DNA of 64,000 nt. It comes from Peribolospora baueri. Lineage: Eukaryota > Basidiomycota > Peribolosporomycetes > Peribolosporales > Peribolosporaceae. Below are positions 34,201 to 43,401 of this stretch, one piece after another. The notes below the pieces were generated by a model. That model made no database searches. It had not been told where the DNA came from and saw only the letters and a list, made by a program, of their open reading frames with translations. How positions within the stretch are numbered: the first letter of the stretch is position 1; every line of letters begins with the position of its first letter. Where the stretch lies: contig JAMDHS010000063.1 of assembly GCA_029717555.1 (NCBI GenBank), positions 58,457 through 122,456 of the forward strand, written 5' to 3'. The position numbers and the translations under genes are program-made.

Positions 34201-34456
34201 GTGGGACAAGATCTTCGAGTCGCTGCGCGACAAGCACCTGCAGACCGACGTCGGCGTTTTTTTCTGCGGTCCCAAGTCGCTCGGCCATACGCTTCATGTC
34301 ATGTGCAACAAGCACACTGATCCAGAAGTCACCGGCACGAGGTTCTTTTACGGAAAGGGTGAGTGAATGGCACACCGTTTGAGCTTGTTTGGGCGTTTCG
34401 TCTCCATGCCTCGCTGACAATGTCCTCTTCATACCAACTTTCCAGAGAATTTCTAA
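31233..34456 (+). CDS. NADPH oxidase NoxA-type (superoxide-generating)
   Basis: Fourteen exons: 31233-31575, 31700-31765, 31852-32049, 32138-32172, 32270-32373, 32501-32599, 32710-32848, 32942-33064, 33145-33251, 33376-33699, 33797-33899, 34016-34132, 34202-34358, 34446-34456 (641 aa). The membrane half carries the two heme pairs at exact Nox spacing: H203/H217 (TFHMAVAW ... TAIHVLAH) and H285/H298 (YTHHLF ... LHGMF). The FAD site is [12 protein letters not shown]. The NADPH site is [25 protein letters not shown] and FFCGPKSLG. It ends in the standard Nox terminus FFYGKENF; the last three residues come from an 11-nt exon. The N-terminus is about 100 residues longer than in plain NoxA. No EF-hand is present, so it is the NoxA/B rather than the NoxC type. 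NoxA proteins make superoxide at membranes and need NoxR/Rac for activation; they steer development and hyphal growth. Confidence 0.94.
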
Positions 34457-35255
34457 ACCGCTTTGCACGGCGCTCACGTCGTCCGCCTTCTCCCGCACAC
34501 TGTCATTGCGAGGGAAGATTGGGTACGGAGCGTAGTACCTCGGTACTTAGATAGGGTACATGTTCTGTTACCAGCACGTATACACCGTTGCCTCGTTCGT
34601 CGCAGGGAGCCAATGCGGCGAAGAAGTGCCGGCGACGATGAGGTGTTCGCTCGAACGACGGTCGATCGACAAATGTACATGTAGGAGAGAAGTGCCTTTC
34701 ATTTTTGGAATGGGATAGTATTCCCTGCGAGAGAATAGTACTATACTACAACAGACTAGACATGTCCGACGTGCGGTCCCGGCAGTACTGCGCAGGGTCT
34801 GTGACAAGCAACTGTCTGGTGCCTTGTCTGTCTCGTACCCGCCTTCCACCATACGGTATCATCCAGAGTCAACGAACGCGGCCGTACCCAACTCGGGGTT
34901 CTGGTTGGGTCAATCATGGATCAGCAGACGTCGAAAGACGGCATGGGTGTCGTTGTCGCGTTGATGTGGAGCAACGCTTGTTCGATGCGGTAAGGGCGAC
35001 AGCGCTGAACCGGGACCTGTTAGCCTCGCTCTTGAGAAACAAACTGGGTAAGAGCAGTTCAATACAGCGAAGTTGAGGTTTAATTAGCACAGATGAAAGG
35101 TGCAGAACTGAAATCGTGGTAGGTAAGAAGCGCTCACCAGGGAACGTATAGGACGCCGCCGCTGACTGGGCCACGAGCACGGTACAACCTTCAACTTGCT
35201 CTCAGCTCGATATTCTCAAGCCTCACAGCCCCTGCTCCCGCTCGACCGCGATGCA
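34457..35255. other. Convergent intergenic region
   Basis: 799 bp between the NOXA stop and the stop of a small minus-strand gene. A coding-looking plus-strand segment (about 34960-35047, joined to 35206-35318) is discussed as a finding. No confident gene. Confidence 0.4.
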
Positions 35256-35471
35256 TCAGCCCCCAAGCGCCTCATCGTCTTCGTCCTCCCGCCCCACCAG
35301 CCGGTACGCGGACTCTGAGAGGCGCCCTCTGCTTTGATGCCGACGCCGGAGCGAGTCGCCAAGGCAGGAGGAAATAGCAAACCATGCAATGGCGCAGGTA
35401 AAAAGGGCAAAGAATACAATGAAGAGGATGACGAGGGAAGGGCCTCTGTTCCCCTGAACTTGTTCTGGCAT
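35256..35471 (-). CDS. Small single-pass membrane protein, hypothetical (71 aa)
   Basis: An intronless frame beginning with ATG and ending TGA. Residues 12-34 form one strongly hydrophobic helix (SLVILFIVFFALFTCAIAWF and on). A basic segment follows (SLRRRHQSRGR), which by the positive-inside rule places the C-terminus in the cytosol. The tail is acidic (GREDEDDEA). This layout is typical of small fungal membrane proteins, but no family is recognised. The gene is 175 bp from the divergent cupin gene. An alternative plus-strand coding reading overlaps its last 60 bases. Confidence 0.4.
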   Translation of the reverse strand: MPEQVQGNRGPSLVILFIVFFALFTCAIAWFAISSCLGDSLRRRHQSRGRLSESAYRLVGREDEDDEALGG

Positions 35472-35646
35472 CTCACTCTCTCTTGCTCCCGCCTTGGTTC
35501 CTGCTATTGATCAGCTCCGCCCGTGATGAGCTCGGCTGGCGTCATTCGATCTGTGAGCCGATTTGTCAGCATGACCTAATCGCAAGCACACTTGGTAAGG
35601 TGAACGGGCGCGAGTCGACACGACTCGGCTCTTCCATACACACATC

Positions 35647-36612
35647 ATGTCCTTTCGCATCTTGGTCCCCCGCTTTAGCTCCCTGACTGCTTTTCGAGCT
35701 GCTCCTATTTGTTCTTCGGCATTTGGAAAACGTACTTTCTCTAGCTCCAAGATGACGCTCCACGTCCCCACCGGCTCCACCGTGTAGGTTCAGGGCGTTT
35801 CGTCTTCGGTACCCGTAGAACTCGCCTCGCTATTGAGCACAAAGATAGTACACAGCTGATGAATGAGAGCACTCACTGCTCTATCTCTGTTCTCTCGCGC
35901 GCAGGCACGATCGCATGGCCTACTTCCCGCAGATTGCTGCAGAGGCATCCAAGTCCTCCGAGTTCCGCCGCGTCCTCTGGACCGGTCTTCACTCCCAGCT
36001 CGTCCTCATGACCGTGCCACCCAATGGAGAGATTGGTGAAGAGGTGGGTAACAGAGGGAATGGATTCAGTATTGTTTTGGATGGTAAAGCAGCAGAGATG
36101 GGTGGTTTTCGCACATATCCGACGCGCCTTCTCGCCGCGTCTCGACACAGATCCATAAAGTGGACCAGACCCTCTCCTTCGTCTCCGGCGTTGCAAGGGC
36201 CATAGTCAACGACGAAGAGAAGGACGTTGAGGCAGGCGACATCGTCATCGTCCCGGCTGGCTGCAAGCACAACTTCCTAAACACCGGTGTGAGTTGCGAT
36301 CGGCTCCGCCTCGGGCTTGGCCCCGACGTAGGCGTGTTTGCTGAGCGCTGGATCCTCGGTGAATCTGCAGCCGAACCCTTTAATCTTGTACACCGTCTAC
36401 GCCCCGGCTGAGCACGCCCCGGATACGGGTGAGTCACTCGTTTCCATACACTTCCTTTCGCTGGTGCTGAATCCAAAAGCTCACTTGGGCCAAGGTTCGA
36501 TGTTTCCGACGGCTGCGCAGTCCACAAGACCAAAGAGGAAGGCGACAAGGCGGAAGAAGAAGGAAAAGACGAACCTCCTCCCTGGGCCCGGGACCGACAC
36601 AAGCTTGACTGA
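35647..36612 (+). CDS. Single-domain cupin, probably mitochondrial
   Basis: Five exons: 35647-35783, 35905-36043, 36151-36288, 36371-36428, 36521-36612 (187 aa). The ATG at 35647 gives an Arg/Ser-rich presequence (MSFRILVPRFSSLTAFR) before a second ATG at about residue 37, where most homologues would begin. The cupin core follows: PQIAAEASKSSEFRRVLWTG, VPPNGEIGEEIHKVDQTLSFV, where the E and H of the first cupin motif lie, then VEAGDIVIVPAGCKHNFLNTG for the second motif, and LILYTVYAPAEHAPDTVHKTK. Bacterial and fungal relatives are labelled mannose-6-phosphate isomerase-like, but the single domain does not show isomerase activity. The tail is Lys/Glu-rich and ends WARDRHKLD. Metal-binding residues are present; substrate unknown. 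Confidence 0.87.
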
Positions 36613-36923
36613 AAAGGCACAACGCGGTAAATTAGGCGACCCCGTCTCTGCGGTCCGAGATGTCCTTGAGTTGAAGGTCTGCGTGATTCGAAGATGTGAA
36701 GCGGTGCTGGGCTGGTCTCTTGTCTAATGATGGGACGGTCGACAAAAGGTGAATGGAGCCTCTTTCGCACGCAACGGGAGATGTGCCTAGATTGAGATCG
36801 AGAAACAAAGAGACAAAGCACTTCCTTCCTTCCGTTCTTCCTTCCGTACACACTCGGACCTTCTCCGCACCAAAACAAAAGAACCGTCCAACCTGGTCCA
36901 CTCTACCGTCTGAATTGTCTCCA
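36613..36923. other. Convergent intergenic region
   Basis: 311 bp between the cupin stop and the YVC1-like stop. Nothing recognised. Confidence 0.5.
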
Positions 36924-39900
36924 TCAGTCCTTCGTAACCATCGCTCGCTGTTCCTTGCGCAACTGAGCAATCTCTGCTCGGAGGGCTTTCAGCTCACTCA
37001 GGATCGTCGCCATGTCCTCTCCGGAAACGCCTGTCACGGCTCCGTCTTTTGTCGACCTAGCGTCGTCCTGGTCCTGGCCCTTGGCTGACTGCTTCTGCTG
37101 ATGAAAGACAAAGACATCAGAGGACGAGAGCAGATTGTCGAACACCGCTGAAACGTGTCAGGGGTGCCCTCAGCTTGAACTATGAGGATACGCTGGTTAC
37201 TCACGCCGGCTTGAGGCACCCTTTTCAGCAGGTCGTCCCACTTCACCTTGGTGATCCTCGGACGAGGCGCACCCCCGGACGTCGCAACGTTCGCATCCGA
37301 TTCCGCCGCCGCCGTGGATAGCTCGTCGTCGTAGTCGAAAGGCGTCTCCGGTTCCTCATCCGAGCTGCCATCCAAATCGTGCTCTCTCTCCGAACGTTCT
37401 GCCTCGTGGATGAGCATCGAAGCTTCTCGTGCCGAGCGAAGGCGAGGAGCGTCCCGGCGAGATTCGTAGAGCGCTTCGCAGAGAAAGTGAGTAAAGACGT
37501 ACCAACGCATAAGCTCACTTGTACTGGAGGCATCCAGCACTTTCCAAGCAGGAAATCAGGCTAATGCAGGAAAGACTTACCAATGATGCACAGGGGGATA
37601 AAAAAGACCACACTAGCACGTCCACAGGACTCCATCGAGTCAGTGTCACCCCGGGAATCAGGCAAACCTGCTACCAGCGAGGTCGAAGTCTCACCTCTGT
37701 ACGACCTTGTTTAGTTTAGCATAAGCATCACGAGGGATAATGAATTCCAACGGGACGATGAAGATGGCTGAACGGTTGGAAAAGCGCAAGTGTGAGAAAC
37801 GTTACCGACCAACTCTTATCCCACCATACCATCGTGAGAAGCTTACCTTCCAGCAAATTGAATGGCGGCAGATAGACGTATTGGTCGGGTGCCTGTTATT
37901 CGAAAGTCATGTGCATGTGAAAAAGTGGGCATGGCGCTGTCCAATCAGCTTTTCTTCGGCCAACACGCTTAGGGCTATTTTGAGCATATGCAAGAAGGAG
38001 TAACGAACTCTGATAGCCGCGATCGTCTTATCAGTGAAGAAGACGAGAAACTCGTCAATGGCATTGTCCTCGACCTGTTGATAGGCGCTGCCGAAGAAGG
38101 CGATGAGGATATTTACGAGGATAACTGTGTGATGGACGGGGTGAATGCAGAGGACCGCGGCGCGCTCAAAGTCGGACCTGATGCAGTAATGCTCAGACAG
38201 AAGCAGTACGTACTAGCAACGATGAAGACGTTGAGGTAGTATATGATAGCCCCTGCACAAGCATGTCTCGTTTAAACATCAGCCCGACATCTTCGAGCAC
38301 CGGATGAGCGCGCGAAGAACGCTACAACACTCACCGAAAGGTTTCCCAAAGCCTTCCTCTCCAATGCTAAAATCAGGCCCAGTGAGCAGAGCTTGGATGA
38401 GAGCATTTATCACGCGACTCGTCTCCGTGATGTTGTTGTCCGCCGCGTCGAGGGAGAAAAGCGCTTGGGCGAAGCCTGTCAAACATACTCGTCAGTCTCG
38501 AGACACGATAGCACGTTCGGGCCTGCTCGGATTGAAACGTACCGATTTCCACAAGGATAAGCAGAGTGAAGAAGGTCGCAGCTGAGAAATGAACAACAGC
38601 ACCGGAGGTCAGCGACGGAAAATTAGGGTGGGCGTCGCATCTTCGTGTCCTCACTTTCTTTGAGCATTCTCAAGATGACGACTGATATGGAGGTAGTAAG
38701 AGCATGAGATGGTCATCAGCTCGGCTCTATTGAATGCTCGGATGCCCAGACCAGCTTCACCTTGAATCACGCCGAAGTAGGCAAAACTGTCCAGGATCGT
38801 CAGGAGCTTGATCCAGATGAGTGGCGCTAGCATGCGTGCAGCCAAGGACCAAAGTGAGTCAGAGCAGTGTACCCCCAGAATCCAAGCGGATGCTCCGCTT
38901 TGCAGTCACGAAAAAACAATAGTCGAAAGGGCTCACCTATGCAGCTAAGGAACTGAAAGCTTAGGATCTGATAATCGTGCCACTCATGATAGTTCGACAA
39001 GCTGACCAATCGCAGGGCGAAGGAAATGCAAAGAAGGACGTTGGTCGTGATGTCCTGACGTGGGCGCAATCGTCATGAGCAAGCAGCGGGCGCAATCATC
39101 ATGAGCAAGCAGCCTTCAGGTGTCTGCCAAACCAAAAATGGGCCGACAATCACGACGATAGTCCAGAACGACAGGGCACCAAGTCCGCCTGATTTGTACG
39201 TCTGAAAATAATAGGGTGCGAGTGCGGTCAGTCAAGGCGATTGAAACGTGGAGGCCAAATCCAAGGCGAACATTGCTCACTCTGGAAACATCCTCGAGAA
39301 TGTAACCAGCGCCAAAGATGTATAGCAAGACCTCCCAGATATCAAGGTCAGTCGGCGTAGTAGTGGTGAGGGTGTAGAGGGCGAGAAAGACGATCCACGT
39401 GGTGATGTTGAAAAAGTACTGGTCTGCACGCCCCCCCGTCCCCCGGTACGCAATTAAAAAGAGGCCAAGGGACCAAGTTCAGTCACTTGTGCCGTAAAGA
39501 TAGTCAGGACGAAAACAATCTGAGGTACTGACATTTCGGCACGCTCAATCGCGAAGGGTGAAAGTGGTCGAGGAATGCTCCCGAACCAACACTTTCGTAC
39601 GGCTCTGTAAAGTTGGAAGGAAGCCAATGCGAATGACAGACAGGATTAAGGGTTGCGAGTCCGAGAGAACAGAAAAAGCCGACCGTCGAACGTACGGAAA
39701 GCGAGCACGCCATGTTCATCCACCTGGGAGACCAGATGTCCCACCCAAAGAGCCGAGACACACCGCTGTGCTTCGGGCGACGAGAGAAAGATCGTGCTTC
39801 ACCGGAGAAGGAGGAAACAAAGGCACCAGTCATGACTCGTTCTTTCGTCACAAGACAGAGGAAGCGACCGGGTAGCCGCCTTAGGAAGCTGGCCAGAAGA

Positions 39901-40741
39901 GCACCCACCAGTGCTGGTCGACGGCCTCCTCCAAAGCGCTGCTCGGCAACGAGACGTCTCCGTCGCTCAGCACGCGACGAAACCTGCCGCTGAGCGCCCT
40001 GTGCCTCGTCTTCCGGTCCACTTCCCACCGGTCCATCTTTGAAATTTGGCCAACTACCAGGTCCGCGCCGTCTTCGTCCGCTTCGGCGTCACCGCCACCT
40101 GCCGAGCGGAGAGAGTGGTGGTGATGTGCTGTGTGTACGGGCGCTTCGATGGCCTTGCGTGCTAGTACTTCGCAGGCGATAGCACGGACGCGGTGGAGAC
40201 CGTGGTCTGCCGGATGGTGGACCGCATCTCTGCGGATGGTAGAACGGGAAAGAGAAGGAGCAGCGTTAGACGCGCCGAGGACGAGCTGGGCAAGGCCCGG
40301 CCGACGCCATTTCCGGCTGCAACGCTGCCGATGGAAGAGACAGCTTGTCAAGATCAGAGAGCGGTCCCCGCTTCCTCACCTCATGAACATGCCCCTCGCG
40401 ACGAGCAGCGCCCATGCGGTCACCTCCGAATAGTCCTCAGAAGCACTCCTGAACGCGTGCACGACCTCATCCGTAATGATCTCAGACGTAGGTCCGGTCA
40501 AGTCTCCCTCGTCGACCTCGATGGGCAAGAGATGGGTGACGAGAGCGCGTAGACGATAAACGAGCCTGCTGCATGTCTTGGAAGAGGGGCGTAGGGCGGA
40601 AGAGGGATGTCGAGAGTGTTTAGGGAGCAGGGGTGAAGAGGGCGAGTCGGAGGGGCCGAGCCGCTCCGGCTCGGCGTAGACGACGGCGTCACCGCCGGCC
40701 GGGCCGGGCAACGACGAGACGGCTTGAATGGGGATCGACAT
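36924..40741 (-). CDS. YVC1: YVC1-like vacuolar TRP cation channel
   Basis: Eighteen exons: 40741-40380, 40229-39909, 39796-39724, 39602-39533, 39423-39281, 39201-39154, 39054-38937, 38826-38761, 38681-38655, 38581-38543, 38475-38335, 38252-38214, 38124-38009, 37892-37847, 37767-37695, 37612-37581, 37473-37207, 37147-36924 (about 734 aa). Landmarks match fungal TRP-like channels: TIFLSSPEAQRCVSALW before the first helix, the YILEDVSR-TYKSG region, PLIWIKLLTILDSFAYFG, ATFFTLLILVEIGFAQALF, the pore region with LTGPDFS, then LVNILIAFFGSAYQQVEDNA, RAPDQYVYLPPFNLLE and a cytosolic tail ending in a charged coiled coil. It should release vacuolar calcium on osmotic or oxidative stress. The last joint needs a non-GT donor to keep the coiled-coil frame (see finding). 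Confidence 0.9.
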
Positions 40742-41268
40742 GGTGAGGAAGGGGACGAGGAGGCAAGAGCCGCTTCTTGGGTGTGTCTCACGCGGCCGGC
40801 CCGAGCGTCGTCGTCGTGAACGGTGCGTCCCATCCTCGCTCCCCGTCCGCAGTGATATGAAAATGACTGGCAAGGAACTTTTCTGCTTGACGCAGGGCGC
40901 CGGAGGAATGAGTGATCGGCGGACCCCGCAAAGGGCCGGAACGTGCAGACGGCTCGCGTCGAGCGTCGCGCCCAATGGCAAGGAGAGCAGCAGGACAGGG
41001 GAATAGGAGCAGGACCGACAATGATCACGGCCGACTTTGACTCAGTTCGCCCAACAGGAGTACGTGATTAAAGACAGGACCTAGAGTAGCAACACCAGAA
41101 GTACATCGAGAGACCGGGGGGGGGGGGGGTTGTACATCAACGCGTCCGTGCTTGCTTGCGAGTGGGGACCAGGAAACGGTGACCAAGGGATTGACCAGGG
41201 ACCAGGGGAGGGGGGGAAAAGAAAGGACAAGGGTGACGAGAAGATGAGGGTGAAACGACGACCGACGT
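40742..41268. other. Intergenic: YVC1-like promoter and 3' end of GPI-protein gene
   Basis: 527 bp between two minus-strand genes. It contains a run of 14 G flanked by GTACATC repeats at 41101-41138. Confidence 0.5.
41101..41138 (+). repeat. G14 tract between GTACATC direct repeats
   Basis: GTACATC occurs at 41101-41107 and again at 41132-41138, with a run of 14 G (41116-41129) between. It lies just past the stop of the GPI-protein gene. Confidence 0.6.
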
Positions 41269-42163
41269 TCAGACGACGAGGATGGTGCTGAGACCGATGG
41301 CCAGTCCGACGGCCAAGTTGCCCAGGACCACCAGAGGCGAACTGAACCCGCTGACCAATGCGCGCGCACCGTTCTTCTTGCTTCCTGCGCTGGCGGCCCC
41401 TGTCATGGCCGACGAGGTGGCAGAGGCAGAGGCGCCCGGGGCATTGCTACCCGAGGCTCCGGGGCCGGAGGAAACTGTAGGGGTGAGGGCCGAGCCGGTG
41501 GGCGCGGCGGCCAGAGGAGAGCCAGGGGCCTTGATCTCGAAGACGGGGCTCGTGTAATAGAGCTGGGGATGGTTGAGCTCGTAGTTGGACGAGTTGACGA
41601 ACATCAGCGAGTATCCCGTTCCAGGAGGGATGGCGGTGAGGGGAATGTCGGCCCTGCCTGCAGGACACAAACGTTCAACGAGGACGAGCCCCGGTTTCGC
41701 CGGTCATGACATGGCCTGCGAGGCTTCCGAGACAAGTCCACAAAACCATCGTCTATCTCACCTTTGCTCGTCACGACGGCGTTGGCGACCTGGTAGTTGC
41801 CGTTAAGCGTCTTGTCGTTGGGGTTCAATAGCTCGATGGAGAAGTACTCGGGGTCGCCGGCGTTGGCCGCCCACACGGCCGTGTTGGTAGCGTTGGCGAC
41901 CCAGTACCCGGCTGGAAACAAGGGGAAGGATAAGAAAGAAAAGAAAAAGTCGACGGGCCATCGCCGCAGGAGCGCAACGGAAATCAAACGTGGTTAGAGC
42001 GAGAGCGTTCAGGACAACGTCGTCGACCCCAACCGCCTCGGCCAACTTGGACGAGCCTGAGCGACTCACAAGCTCCGGGGAAGGTGAGCTGGAAGGCCTC
42101 GGCCTGCGAGACGAGCGCGGCAGCGGCCACGAAAGAGGAGAGGACGAGCGAACGGGACAACAT
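41269..42163 (-). CDS. Kre9/Knh1-type GPI-anchored cell-surface protein
   Basis: Three exons: 42163-42070, 41911-41762, 41657-41269 (210 aa). A signal peptide (about residues 1-22, ending SQAEA) is followed directly by the domain: FQLTFPGASGYWVANATNTAVW, then DPEYFSIELLNPNDKT and YQVANAVVTSKGRADIP, and TGYSLMFVNSSNYE. This is the pattern of the Ser-Thr-rich GPI-anchored membrane family related to Kre9/Knh1. A Ser/Ala/Thr/Gly-rich stalk and a C-terminal hydrophobic tail (LAVGLAIGLSTILVV) after small residues indicate a GPI anchor. The yeast relatives are needed for beta-1,6-glucan assembly. For this protein only surface location is firm. A TTTAAATA box lies about 180 bp upstream. Confidence 0.85.
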
Positions 42164-43401
42164 CTCGACTATGGTTTGGCCGGGGATGGGTGGGAGCAGA
42201 AAGGAGAGTGTGGGCGCCAAAGAGCGTGTGCCGGAGGAGGAGGCGGCGAGAAGAAAGGGAGGTGACTTGGGCGACCGAAAGAGAACACGATGGTAGTTGA
42301 GGGAAGAGAAGGACGAAGGAATGTCCGGATCCAGTGCTGGCCTATTTAAAAAAGTTGGGGGGAGGGAGGGACCACGGCTTCTTCAACTTCCACTGGGTCG
42401 TCCCGCCGCCGTGCAGAGCGGCACCCACGGGGTCACGAGCCTCGAGACACGCGGGGGTACACCATGTTAGGGGACTGATTCCACTTGATTCCCTGTGGAG
42501 TGGAGTAGAAGCTTCGTCTTATATACATGAGAATAATCAAACGAGAACAAGAGAGACACACACTGAAAGGTAGTTCGCCTAAACAAACGCAATCGTGTGA
42601 GTAAAGGGCAGTAAAACAACTGGGAATACGTCCGTTCGCAGAGATCGAGATCGCAAGAGGGAGGGACGAGGCTGGCGCCCCCTTCTTCCTCTATCAGATC
42701 AGGAACGTGGGAACGAGCAGTCGGCTTGGTAGTACGTAAGGAAGCTGCAGCGGCAACGGCGGCTCACGATCAGGAAGCCCGCGGCAAGCCAGCTTGGCAC
42801 ATGCTTTTGCTTGCTGGGATGCCCGATCGCCGTCAGTCAGTCTCCTTGTATGATTTGGGAACAGTGTTTTTCACGGCGCTAGACCAGACCGGCAGGAAAA
42901 GGGATGGGATCCGGTTGGGCAGTAGTAGTGGTGCGAATAAGGGAGATGATTACAGGTCGACGGGGGAGGACAGACAGGTAGAATAGCGACGATTTCGAGG
43001 GTATGGGGAGCAGTTCGATGCCAGGGCCAGTATGGAACAGATGATGGGAGGGTTTGCGAACAAGGGAGGAGGACGGCGGCGGCGGCGGCGGAGGTCAAGA
43101 ACAGACGCAAGAAGGGTGGGCCGCTGAGAGGAAATCAATACTATACGCAAGAGGTCCATCGATCGCTTCGTTGGCAGGAGGGAAGATGCGGAAGCGAGCA
43201 GGGAGAGTGAGCAAGGCGTGGCGGCGAGACCAAGAAGGGGTGGATGAGGCAAAACAACCGCGGGGGCGGGGGAAAAGAGGGGGGGGGGAGAAATACACAG
43301 GCAAGCCAACACTCGAGGGTCGAGGGTGGAAAAGACAGCGAGACGTTGAGGCAGACAAGGTTCGATATCACGGCGCCAACTCGGGAGCGCTCGCTCGTTC
43401 A
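42164..43401. other. Intergenic: GPI-protein promoter and 3' end of homeodomain gene
   Basis: 1.24 kb with a TATA-like box at 42343-42350 (minus), a (GGC)n run near 43078 and a G-rich tract at 43262-43290. Open frames are low-complexity and were not accepted. Confidence 0.5.
42343..42350 (-). promoter_or_regulatory. TATA-like box of GPI-protein gene
   Basis: TTTAAATA on the minus strand, about 180 bp before the ATG at 42163, in an otherwise GC-rich stretch. Confidence 0.45.
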
